In this document: positions 1 to 6,090 of the stretch, piece after piece | Layout of the letters: each line of letters starts with the position of its first letter | Position numbering within the stretch: position 1 is the stretch's first letter | Made by a program: the position numbers and the translations under genes | NCBI GenBank assembly: GCA_035533815.1 | Contig: DATLTB010000017.1 | Span: 1 to 24,990 of the forward strand | Length of the DNA: 24,990 bases | Reading direction: 5' to 3' | From: JANWKA01 sp035533815 | GTDB taxonomy: Bacteria > Bacteroidota > Bacteroidia > Chitinophagales > Chitinophagaceae | The notes under the pieces: model-generated | Database searches by the model: none | What the model was told of the DNA's origin: nothing | What the model saw: only the letters and a program-made list of their open reading frames with translations

Positions 1-399
1 ATATTGCTACACTTGGGGTGTGTGTAAACTCGCCCGAAAAATCTGGTTTGTATAGCTGTGCTGTGCATAATCAAGGTTTAAAGTTCAATCGCCAATTGGC
101 ACATTGAACGCCCTGCACTCTTGGTGCAGGGTAGTTTACAATTAATTCATTTGCAGAAAATACGAAAAATATTCACTTTTAAAATTCAAATCGTCTTAAG
201 CAAAAATTCATCGCAAACTCAATACTGACAATACTTTCAAAGAACTAATTATTTCAAAAACGCAATTTTAATGAACCAGGATATTATTTAAAACAACTGA
301 ATTCCACTTACTATGCTGACGGTAGAACTGTATTTCAACCGAGATCTTGCTAAGGAATGCTGCAACTACACCATATTGTTTCAGAGAAGGATTGCCTGA
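1..399. other. Non-coding AT-rich stretch downstream of hipT
   Basis: No convincing reading frame is present on either strand. Positions 23-140 hold a nested set of inverted repeats (separate entry). Positions 141-399 are AT-rich, with no promoter, terminator or RNA gene that I can recognise. The stretch lies 3' of the hipBST operon. Confidence 0.6.
23..140. repeat. Nested inverted repeats (possible MITE/IS end or structured RNA)
   Basis: Three sets of inverted repeats nest here. The outer pair is TGTAAACT (23-30) with AGTTTACA (133-140). Inside it, GTTCAAT (83-89) pairs with ATTGAAC (103-109), enclosing the palindrome GCCAATTGGC (91-100). A perfect 8-bp hairpin, CCCTGCAC (111-118) with GTGCAGGG (124-131), has loop TCTTG. 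The pairing is seen directly; what the element is (MITE, decayed IS end, structured RNA) is not known. There is no U-run to suggest a normal terminator. Confidence 0.45.
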
Positions 400-1407
400 C
401 TATATCTTATCCAGGCTGTTTCGCTTCGTGCTGTAGTTAAGGGCATACGCCCGTTTCGTCGCATCATTAAGGAAAGAGCTATTTATCAGCTGATCCGCTT
501 TTTCCTGCTTTGACAAAAAAGGCTCTAATAGTTTCTGGGCACGGTTCTTTTCTATCCCGATCCTTCCTGCAAACCCTAAAAAATCTTCCTGCCCCCGATG
601 GTGTGATTTTTTAAAAGCGGCCGATTCAAAGTTATCAGAGAAGAGTCCTTTATCCAATGCAAAATCGCTATCGTCCACGTGTATCCTTGTATTGACCAGA
701 TCATATGCCGGGCTTAAAAAATGATCGCCGCTTTTAGTTTCCAGCAATGCGAAATTTTTTAAATGTGCATCCCCATTGGAAAATAAATAATTGAATACCA
801 CGAGGGAGAAAAACTTTTCTATTTCCACCCGCCATGCCGGCACGTATTTTACGATCAGGGCAGCGGCTTCCTCATACGAATATTCATATTTGAAATTGAC
901 CCCGCCGCTCTCCCTGGTCTTTCCGGCCAGCGTGGCAAAATCTTCCTTACTCCATTTGGTTCCGTCTTCTTTTACATCAAAGCGCCGGGTGATATAGGCC
1001 GGTGAGCCATCTTTAAAAAAAATCATCCCGTTGTCTGCGGTCGGGATATCGTATACCTGTGCAGCCAGCTGCATGGTCAGGTGCTCATTGGCAGGTACCT
1101 GGTCCACTTTTTTCAGGTCCCTTGGAACGGGCTTTAATATATAGGTGCCCTGTTCCCCTTCCTCTGTCAGGCGTAACTTATTTTTTTCGAGCAATAAGGA
1201 TAATTTTTCCTGTACCCCGGATATCGAAATCCGCTTACGGTTCTCCATGAATTTTTCGGCATCTTCCTCATTCTTTTGCGGGGCGTCATAAGGCAGGATG
1301 TGACTGACCTTCCGGCCATGGAACATCCGGCGCAGGAAAGCGGGGCTGTAGGTATCAAATCCCTCGGCCAGCGTGCCGGGACAATATTTTAATTCCTGCA
1401 GATTCAT
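400..1407 (-). CDS. hipT: HipT-like toxin kinase (HipA core kinase domain) of a HipBST system
   Basis: This 335-aa protein is a HipA-family serine/threonine kinase without the HipA N-terminal subdomain, which is encoded separately just upstream. It opens with the HipA-type stretch CPGTLAEGFDTYSP and carries the Gly-rich loop SISGVQEK (61-68), where S61-I-S63 corresponds to the S-x-S autophosphorylation motif of HipT. It also has an ATP-binding lysine in YILKPVP (K92), the catalytic loop NGDAHLKN (211-218, catalytic D213) and the metal-binding SPAYDL (D236). Known HipA phosphorylates GltX and E. coli O127 HipT phosphorylates TrpS; the target here cannot be read from sequence. The start ATG overlaps the hipS stop as ATGA, so the two are translationally coupled. 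All kinase residues look intact, so the toxin is probably active. Confidence 0.9.
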   Translation of the reverse strand: MNLQELKYCPGTLAEGFDTYSPAFLRRMFHGRKVSHILPYDAPQKNEEDAEKFMENRKRISISGVQEKLSLLLEKNKLRLTEEGEQGTYILKPVPRDLKKVDQVPANEHLTMQLAAQVYDIPTADNGMIFFKDGSPAYITRRFDVKEDGTKWSKEDFATLAGKTRESGGVNFKYEYSYEEAAALIVKYVPAWRVEIEKFFSLVVFNYLFSNGDAHLKNFALLETKSGDHFLSPAYDLVNTRIHVDDSDFALDKGLFSDNFESAAFKKSHHRGQEDFLGFAGRIGIEKNRAQKLLEPFLSKQEKADQLINSSFLNDATKRAYALNYSTKRNSLDKI

Positions 1408-1730
1408 ACTATAACGGGTTTAACGGTGATAGCACCAATGGTATCATATTGCGCGGTGGCGGCCAGCAATCCAAAATCATCCTTCTCGTCTATTTTCAAT
1501 GTCCTGCTTTGGAGTTTCCGGTTGACGCCTTCGGACAACATGTTGTAGAAAAAAGGAAATAAATGATCCGAATGATATTCCTGCTGCGTTTTAGGCATGG
1601 TTAAGCTGACAGCTGGTTTCCCCGGGTCGGCGTACCAGGTATCAGCATACCTGAAGGAATAGCTTTTTGTATTTTCTTCCTTCAGTATCCCGGCCAGCTC
1701 ATGGTTCCTGTATATTTCAAGGCTTCGCAT
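1404..1730 (-). CDS. hipS: HipS-like protein (stand-alone HipA N-terminal subdomain, probable antitoxin)
   Basis: This 108-aa protein matches the HipA N-subdomain 1 (Couple_hipA). It has a YRNHELAGIL start, the core SYSFRYADTWYADP, then AVSLTMPKTQ and LFPFFYNMLSEG. In classical HipA this domain is fused to the kinase; here it is a separate gene between hipB and hipT. In the E. coli O127 HipBST system the equivalent HipS is the neutralising antitoxin, so the same role is inferred. Only 4 nt separate it from the hipB stop, and its own stop overlaps the hipT start. The separation is a gene architecture rather than a recent frameshift: each ORF has its own start, and the junctions are the tight spacing of a working operon. 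Confidence 0.88.
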   Translation of the reverse strand: MRSLEIYRNHELAGILKEENTKSYSFRYADTWYADPGKPAVSLTMPKTQQEYHSDHLFPFFYNMLSEGVNRKLQSRTLKIDEKDDFGLLAATAQYDTIGAITVKPVIV

Positions 1731-1734
1731 GGGT

Positions 1735-1947
1735 TTACAGCTTTACTTTTTTTACTTCCAATTTCACTTCCAGTCCCAACACCTCTGTAATTTTTTCAAT
1801 AAGTTCCAGCGTGGAGTTGGATTGCCCTCTTTCTATTTTATAGAGGGAATTCACACTAACTCCCGCCAGTTCCGCCAGGTGGGGTTGGGTTATTTTCAAC
1901 TCATTCCTTCTATCCAGGATGGCCTTGCCTACATCTTTGACTAACAT
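1735..1947 (-). CDS. hipB: HipB-like XRE-family transcriptional regulator
   Basis: This 70-aa helix-turn-helix protein is the first gene of the hipB-hipS-hipT operon. Its HTH covers roughly residues 7-60, with the recognition region LAELAGVSVNSLYKIERGQS, typical of HipB/Cro-C1-type regulators. The basic tail KLEVKKVKL follows. It probably binds as a dimer to three near-identical 20-bp palindromes, one of which overlaps its own start codon, giving autorepression. In HipBST systems HipB mainly represses and augments neutralisation, while HipS does most of the neutralising. The ATG at 1945-1947 sits about 12 nt after the predicted transcription start, so the leader is very short. Confidence 0.88.
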   Translation of the reverse strand: MLVKDVGKAILDRRNELKITQPHLAELAGVSVNSLYKIERGQSNSTLELIEKITEVLGLEVKLEVKKVKL

Positions 1948-1959
1948 TATATTGTGATT
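1940..1959. promoter_or_regulatory. HipB operator O1 (degenerate copy)
   Basis: This site matches 17 of 20 positions of the palindrome found at 2001 and 2060, including the run CATTATA and the half-site GTGATT. It covers the hipB start codon and the predicted transcription start, a position suited to repression. Confidence 0.65.
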
Positions 1960-1965
1960 TTGACG

Positions 1966-1973
1966 TAAAGATA
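1966..1973 (-). promoter_or_regulatory. Predicted -7 element of the hipBST operon
   Basis: TATCTTTA on the minus strand is one base from the Bacteroidota -7 consensus TAnnTTTG. It lies between operators O1 and O2. No TTG -33 element is seen at the usual spacing, so the promoter may be weak. The transcription start would fall near 1959, leaving a leader of about 12 nt. Confidence 0.5.
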
Positions 1974-2000
1974 GTACTTTTTGGCTAATAATATTTATAT

Positions 2001-2020
2001 AATCACATTATAGTGTGATT
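2001..2020. promoter_or_regulatory. HipB operator O2
   Basis: AATCACATTATAGTGTGATT is a palindrome with 7-bp arms AATCACA/TGTGATT. An identical 20-mer occurs at 2060-2079 and a 17/20 copy at 1940-1959. It lies just upstream of the predicted -7 element, overlapping the upstream promoter region. Binding by HipB is inferred from position and symmetry. Confidence 0.75.
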
Positions 2021-2059
2021 TTTTATTATTTTGATAAACTAACAGCCGGAAATATCATT

Positions 2060-2079
2060 AATCACATTATAGTGTGATT
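2060..2079. promoter_or_regulatory. HipB operator O3
   Basis: This is an exact copy of the O2 20-mer, with a start-to-start distance of 59 bp (O1 to O2 is 61 bp). The near-equal spacing of about 60 bp suggests that bound dimers sit on a similar face of the helix and could cooperate or loop DNA. Confidence 0.75.
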
Positions 2080-2285
2080 TTTGGTTGTAAATCGGTCCGG
2101 ATTTATCAGTTTAAAAGAAACGCTTCGCACCTGTGTTGGACCGGAACGTTGCTTAAGCCAGTAGTAACTAATTAAAATACCGCATGAGTTTGGATATATT
2201 CAATATGTTCCTTCGTACCCGGCTATTTGCAGGAGGTTTTTTTGTTGAAGGTTTGAGATAAAGGGAAATGGGTGCGTTTAGGTAG

Positions 2286-2300
2286 GGTGCACGACAAATT
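2286..2300. repeat. IS terminal inverted repeat, 3' side of transposase
   Basis: GGTGCACGACAAATT matches the complement of 3583-3597 at 14 of 15 bases. It lies only 5 bp beyond the transposase stop codon. Confidence 0.85.
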
Positions 2301-2305
2301 ATCCT

Positions 2306-3310
2306 TTATTGAGGATTATTGATCAATTCCTGAACTAGCTTCCATTGCCCGCTTAGATAGGTGGATCTCAGGTTAGCCATGTATTGGAGCCCTGATTTGG
2401 TCCATCGCTGCCCCGAGAGATTCAGTCGCTGCTGAATCACCTGTCTATTGGCTGATTCGATAGGCCCTGAACCTATCAGTAAATTCTGTTTACGGAAGCT
2501 TCCGTACTGCATCCTGGAAATGTGAGTGGTAAAATAGTTGACTTCCTTTTTCAGTTCATCTGCTTGTTTGGGATATTTTTTAGCCAGCCAGCTCAGTTCT
2601 TTGATCACAGCCTGCACGTCGTCTTTAAACAACAGGTTCTCCTGTATTACCAACCAGGCATGCTTTTGTGCTTTTTGCTTTCCGAATATGGGATCTACTG
2701 CATCGGACAGATGCTCTTTAGCATGGTAGAAATCCACAATCTGAATGCTTTCCGGATAGCTGTCCTCCACCCTGTTCCAGATCCAGCAGGCTCCATCACA
2801 AAGGAAAACCCGTCTTTTACTGGGTATCTCGGCAATATGGCAATCCAGTTTGTCCCAAAACTGCTCATGCCCCCCTAAATGGGCAACAAACTGGGAAGAG
2901 GTGATCATATTGCGGTTTACCCCTGTGCGGTCCACCCGCTTATCCTCCCGGAATATCCTGGCTAACTTAATCTCCTTCCATTGCTTTTCCCGGGTAAATA
3001 CCATGGAACCATCCATCAATATATAATATCTTTTTAATGACCCCCTTGTCTGTTCTTTTTGTATCTCCCCAGCCAACGGAGAGACATAATCTTTTCCATA
3101 CAGGGTAGATTCCAGTTGCTGACCGTAGAAATGACATACCCGCTCTATTTGCTTGGCATTTACCTCCACCCCCGTCAAGCGCTTTAATAATTGAGAGGCA
3201 TCCTTGAATACCCTATCCTGCCCTACATAGCACATCAGCTCCTGCATAAAAGCCGTTATGCCGAATCCTCCATTGGTCTGGGCTATGGGGTGGCGTTTAT
3301 CCACCACCAC
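2306..3310 (-). CDS. ISKra4-like transposase, downstream frame (catalytic part)
   Basis: This 334-aa reading from a GTG is the catalytic part of a DDE transposase. A likely triad is D100 in YYILMDGSM, D172 in FLCDGACWIWN and E285 in GSGPIESANRQ. The DGA-x-WIWN motif followed by IVDFYHAKEHL and the C-terminal RLNLSGQRWTKSGLQ are family hallmarks. The frame is open upstream of the GTG to a stop at 3349-3347. It is probably made mainly as a fusion with the upstream ORF after a -1 shift on AAAAAAAAA at 3332-3340, giving about 410 aa. A homologous transposase start lies at 24467-24990, and the two align well across MQELM..., DGSMV.TRE and the neighbouring blocks. Confidence 0.85.
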   Translation of the reverse strand: MVVDKRHPIAQTNGGFGITAFMQELMCYVGQDRVFKDASQLLKRLTGVEVNAKQIERVCHFYGQQLESTLYGKDYVSPLAGEIQKEQTRGSLKRYYILMDGSMVFTREKQWKEIKLARIFREDKRVDRTGVNRNMITSSQFVAHLGGHEQFWDKLDCHIAEIPSKRRVFLCDGACWIWNRVEDSYPESIQIVDFYHAKEHLSDAVDPIFGKQKAQKHAWLVIQENLLFKDDVQAVIKELSWLAKKYPKQADELKKEVNYFTTHISRMQYGSFRKQNLLIGSGPIESANRQVIQQRLNLSGQRWTKSGLQYMANLRSTYLSGQWKLVQELINNPQ

Positions 3311-3324
3311 ATAGCCTACGTTGC

Positions 3325-3540
3325 TTAGGAGTTTTTTTTTAGATTTTTACTCTTGGGGGCTGTGCCTAAGGATAATTGAAAAATTTCCTGTTCTGCCATC
3401 CGCATCACGGCAATGAATTTCTCCTCATAATCAAATCTTTTTATTTCTTTATTCTCACTCGATTCCAGGAACTTATCCAGGTAGTAACTCATGCGGTCCA
3501 GCATGAGCTCTTTGTTCTCCTGCTTGCTTAATAACTTCAT
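3325..3540 (-). CDS. ISKra4-like transposase, upstream frame (N-terminal part)
   Basis: This 71-aa ORF from an ATG lies 57 bp inside the IS end. It is mostly helical and charged and shows no motif of its own. Its relation to the downstream frame is clear from the second element in this window, where the equivalent N-terminal helix region likewise precedes the catalytic frame. The ORF ends at TAA (3327-3325) just after the A9 run, which reads A AAA AAA in its frame, a -1 slippery heptamer. Whether the short protein has a function alone is unknown. Confidence 0.7.
   Translation of the reverse strand: MKLLSKQENKELMLDRMSYYLDKFLESSENKEIKRFDYEEKFIAVMRMAEQEIFQLSLGTAPKSKNLKKNS
3332..3340 (-). other. 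A9 slippery run joining the two transposase frames
   Basis: On the minus strand the sequence is CT-AAAAAAAAA-CTCC. Frame A reads CTA AAA AAA AAC TCC TAA; the catalytic frame reads AAA AAA AAA CTC CTA AGC, that is -1. Ribosomal frameshifting or transcript slippage are both possible, and a simple inactivating indel cannot be excluded. Confidence 0.6.
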
Positions 3541-3582
3541 GGCCTTTTTAAGCCAAATTACTCATTTTATCCAAAATAGGGA

Positions 3583-3597
3583 AATTTGTCGTGGACC
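3583..3597. repeat. IS terminal inverted repeat, 5' side of transposase
   Basis: AATTTGTCGTGGACC is the complement of the repeat at 2286-2300 with one mismatch. The IS edge is also part of a small palindrome, GGACCA-TC-TGGTCC (3593-3606), that runs into the flanking DNA. Confidence 0.85.
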
Positions 3598-3639
3598 ATC
3601 TGGTCCTTAGTTGGATAAATTCGATATTTGTTTTGTAGA

Positions 3640-3668
3640 TTGGTCCAAATAATATATAGGTACCTTTG
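3640..3668 (+). promoter_or_regulatory. Predicted promoter of the SnoaL-like gene
   Basis: A TTG (3640-3642) and TACCTTTG (3661-3668) are separated by 18 bp, fitting the Bacteroidota TTG...TAnnTTTG promoter. The start codon follows 29 nt after the -7 element. Confidence 0.65.
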
Positions 3669-3697
3669 TATATTACGGACTAAACATTATACTCATT

Positions 3698-4060
3698 ATG
3701 GAATCTACCACTCAGATCGCTGCACGTCTGGCTGCCCTTTGCGGCCAGGGTCAGTTTGAAAAAGCCCAAAAGGAATTATTTGCTGATGATGTGATCAGCA
3801 TCGAACCCGAAGCTTCCCCTGCCTTCGCCAAGGAGCAAAAAGGATTGGCTGCGATCATTGCAAAAGGTCACCAGTTTGAAGGCATGGTGGAAAAAATCCA
3901 CGGGATCAAAGTTTCCGATCCCCTGGTTACGGGAAACTGCTTTGCCTTTACCCTAAGTATGGATATTACGATGAAGGGACAGGGACGCGCGAACATGGAT
4001 GAACTTTGCGTGTATCAGGTCAAGGATGGGAAAGTGGTTTCCGAACAGTTTTTCATGTGA
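3698..4060 (+). CDS. SnoaL-like / NTF2-superfamily protein
   Basis: This 120-aa soluble protein has the SnoaL-like fold pattern. A helical start with LAALCGQGQFEKAQKELFADDVISIEP is followed by strands FAFTLSMDITMKGQGRANMDELCVYQVKDGKVVSEQFFM. The family includes polyketide cyclases, ketosteroid isomerase-like enzymes and many uncharacterised ligand-binding proteins, and no substrate can be inferred. It has its own promoter with a good -7 element and stands alone between the IS and the thiolase. There is no signal peptide. The family assignment is fairly sure and the function is open. Confidence 0.75.
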   Translation: MESTTQIAARLAALCGQGQFEKAQKELFADDVISIEPEASPAFAKEQKGLAAIIAKGHQFEGMVEKIHGIKVSDPLVTGNCFAFTLSMDITMKGQGRANMDELCVYQVKDGKVVSEQFFM

Positions 4061-4222
4061 GCAAAATCGGGGTATAGCCGGAAATAGATTTTGCAAATCA
4101 ATAGCAGGGTGTTTTCTTATTCGTAAATTTCTCCCATACTGATTTCCTTATGGGGGAATGAGCTATTCAATTCACGTCCTGCCGATCATTTTAACCTGGT
4201 TCCCGGTCAATTTTTTAAGTAT

Positions 4223-5401
4223 ATGCAGGCAGCTTTCCTGGTAGCAGGCTATCGGACCGCAGTCACCCGGGCCAAACGGGGAGGTTTTCGGTTTTACCGG
4301 CCTGATGATCTGGCTGTGGAAGTGATCAGGGGACTGTTGAACGCTTTGCCTCAGCTGGATCCTGCTGAAGTGGATGACCTGATCGTAGGCAATGCCGTGC
4401 CGGAGGCCGAACAGGGACTCCAGATCGGCCGTATGATCTCCGTCCGGGTATTGGGCACAGGGGTTCCGGGAATGACGGTAAACCGGTATTGTGCTTCCGG
4501 CCTGGAATCGATTTCCATCGGTCATGCCAAGATTACCTGCGGCATGGCAGACTGCATCATCGCCGGAGGTACGGAAAGCATGAGCCTGGTCCCGGTTGCC
4601 GGATGGAAAACCGTCCCTAATTACCGGGTTGCCTCTGCCACACCTGATTATTACCTGGGTATGGGATTGACTGCGGAAGCCGTGGCATCCGAATACCGGA
4701 TAAGCAGGGAGGACCAGGATATGTTTGCCTTTCAATCGCACCGCAAAGCCCTTAATGCCCTGGATAAAGGATATTTTAAGGAGGGTATTTTACCCATTGA
4801 AGTGGAAGAAGTCTATGTGGACAATTCCGGCAAAAAACAGCAACGCCTTTTTACGGTGGACAAGGATGAAGGACCAAGGGCGGATACTTCCCCGGAAGCC
4901 CTGGCCGGTCTTAAACCCGTATTTGCTGCAGGGGGCAGCGTGACTGCTGGGAACTCTTCTCAGACCTCAGATGGCGCATCCTTTGTGATCCTGATGAGTG
5001 AGAAAAAGTGTACGGAGCTGAAGGTCAAACCTATTGGCAGGCTGGTGAGCTGTGCCGTAGCAGCAGTCCATCCCCGGATCATGGGCATGGGACCGGTAGA
5101 AGCAGTTCCCAAAGCCCTGAAGCAGGCGGGTATAACCCTGAACCAGATCGCCCTGGTCGAGCTCAATGAAGCTTTTGCCTCCCAGTCCCTGGCCGTTATC
5201 CGGGCCCTGGGACTTGACCCGGCCAAGGTGAATATTAACGGGGGAGCCATTGCCCTGGGACATCCATTGGGATGCACCGGGAGCAAATTGACCGTACAGT
5301 TGTTAAATGACCTGAAAAGGACCCATCAGCAATATGGTCTGGTGACTGCCTGTGTAGGAGGAGGCCAGGGTATTGCCGGAGTGATTGAGCACCTTCAGTA
5401 A
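4223..5401 (+). CDS. Thiolase family acetyl-CoA C-acyltransferase
   Basis: This 392-aa protein is a full-length thiolase. The nucleophile is C90 in NRYCASGLE. The substrate loop NEAFA is at 315-319, the histidine is H347 in GGAIALGHPLGCTGSK, and the second cysteine is C377 in CVGGGQG. All catalytic residues of the family are present. The enzyme should catalyse thiolytic cleavage of 3-oxoacyl-CoA in beta-oxidation, or the reverse acetoacetyl-CoA formation. The NRYCASG and CVGGGQG forms are closer to degradative FadA/FadI-type thiolases, but chain-length preference cannot be read. No fadB/fadJ partner is adjacent. The ATG at 4223 places the usual thiolase start (AFLVAGYRTAV) at the N-terminus. 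A 189-aa minus-strand ORF over its start is an antisense shadow. Confidence 0.92.
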   Translation: MQAAFLVAGYRTAVTRAKRGGFRFYRPDDLAVEVIRGLLNALPQLDPAEVDDLIVGNAVPEAEQGLQIGRMISVRVLGTGVPGMTVNRYCASGLESISIGHAKITCGMADCIIAGGTESMSLVPVAGWKTVPNYRVASATPDYYLGMGLTAEAVASEYRISREDQDMFAFQSHRKALNALDKGYFKEGILPIEVEEVYVDNSGKKQQRLFTVDKDEGPRADTSPEALAGLKPVFAAGGSVTAGNSSQTSDGASFVILMSEKKCTELKVKPIGRLVSCAVAAVHPRIMGMGPVEAVPKALKQAGITLNQIALVELNEAFASQSLAVIRALGLDPAKVNINGGAIALGHPLGCTGSKLTVQLLNDLKRTHQQYGLVTACVGGGQGIAGVIEHLQ

Positions 5402-5501
5402 ATATGCCTGTTTTAGGATCCTGCATCCAAATACTTTGCAGCGTGCAGGGTTATTTTTCAGGGCAGATCGCAAAATAGGTCAAAACCAACCTTCGGTCCT
5501 G

Positions 5502-5553
5502 GTCAGGTCAGCCTGACAAACACCTCATTTGAGGGATATTTTTTTAATGAGGT
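5502..5553. repeat. Two inverted repeats upstream of the receptor operon promoter
   Basis: GTCAGG-TCAG-CCTGAC (5502-5517) is followed by ACCTCATT (5522-5529) pairing with AATGAGGT (5546-5553). They lie about 125-175 bp upstream of the predicted -7 element of the small ORF/TonB receptor operon. They could be operators or thiolase 3'-end structures; no known metal-regulator box is recognisable. Confidence 0.35.
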
Positions 5554-5677
5554 AGGTATCCATGCACAGGCTGCAGTCCTGGGGCCTGGAATAAAGAAGC
5601 TACTCCTTATCTTCCGATCATCCCATCGGGTAATCCGCGCTGTTAAAGTGCGGAAATATATTTTAACCCATTTGCCT

Positions 5678-5685
5678 TAACTTTG
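5678..5685 (+). promoter_or_regulatory. -7 element of the small protein/TonB receptor operon
   Basis: TAACTTTG is a perfect TAnnTTTG. It overlaps the furthest-upstream in-frame TTG (5683) of the downstream small gene. Transcription should start near 5692, which rules out that TTG as a translation start. No clear -33 element is seen. Confidence 0.65.
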
Positions 5686-5709
5686 CCGGGTAAAAAAATA
5701 ATCCGGAAA

Positions 5710-6033
5710 TTGAGTCAGTCCTTTAAGAAAATAGTATCCCTGGTTATTTTGGTGGTATTTTTTTTCAGTACCACCCCACCGGATTTTCTACACAAGTTGT
5801 TTGCCAACCATCAGGATACCATTGATTCCATTCATCAGGATGCCCGGTTCAGTCCCCGGCATATCCATTGTGTGTTCCTCCATATTGTCCTTTCCCATTA
5901 TATGGCGGACACCACCGCTCCGGTTATCTCGGAACAATTATTCTTTCAAAATCTTCTCATCAATATCCCGGACAGCTATCATGAGATCTTCCAGGACGGA
6001 CCTTCCCTGCGAGCTCCTCCGGTCCGGTCCTGA
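5710..6033 (+). CDS. Small exported His-containing protein paired with TonB receptor
   Basis: The predicted protein is 107 aa. I chose TTG 5710 because the upstream TTG at 5683 lies inside the -7 element; from 5710 the protein begins MSQSFKK followed by the hydrophobic run IVSLVILVVFFF, a normal signal peptide. There is no ATG in frame near the start, so the start is not certain. The mature part has eight histidines and a cysteine, densest in RHIHCVFLHIVLSHY, and ends in LRAPPVRS. Small proteins of this layout are commonly found just ahead of TonB-dependent receptors in Bacteroidota. A metal-binding role (Zn or Cu) in the periplasm is an inference. The receptor gene follows after 57 nt with no promoter seen between, so the two are probably one operon. 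Confidence 0.6.
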   Translation: MSQSFKKIVSLVILVVFFFSTTPPDFLHKLFANHQDTIDSIHQDARFSPRHIHCVFLHIVLSHYMADTTAPVISEQLFFQNLLINIPDSYHEIFQDGPSLRAPPVRS

Positions 6034-6090
6034 TCTATTTTCCTATTTCCTGTATTTCAGTATTGATTTTTTAATTTAACACCGTTGCAC

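Larger units (their letters stand above)
2286..3597 (-). mobile_element. ISKra4-like insertion sequence, about 1.3 kb
   Basis: The element is bounded by inverted repeats GGTGCACGACAAATT (2286-2300) and the complement of GGTCCACGACAAATT (3583-3597). These match 14 of 15, with weaker similarity continuing inward. It encodes a DDE transposase split into two frames across an A9 run. The 1312-bp length fits compact members of the ISKra4 family. No target duplication is visible: the 8 bp flanks TTAGGTAG and ATCTGGTC differ. The insertion is therefore old, has been rearranged at one flank, or the true ends differ by a few bases. It lies 207 bp upstream of the outermost hipB operator and is transcribed toward hipBST. 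Confidence 0.85.

Noticed and set aside
23..140. Integron attC site
   Set aside because: The order and sequence of the inverted boxes (GTTCAAT...ATTGAAC) are not those of attC (RYYYAAC...GTTRRRY), and there is no integrase or cassette array.
2278..3605. Target-site duplication around the left IS
   Set aside because: The 8-bp flanks TTAGGTAG and ATCTGGTC do not match, and small shifts of the ends give no repeat either.
4172..4741. 189-aa minus-strand ORF over the thiolase 5' half
   Set aside because: It lies antisense to a thiolase with complete catalytic motifs and has no recognisable domain; it is a shadow frame.
5402..5677. Cobalamin or other known riboswitch upstream of the TonB receptor
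   Set aside because: No B12-box-like or other conserved riboswitch core was found, only simple inverted repeats; the predicted transcript start is also downstream of them.
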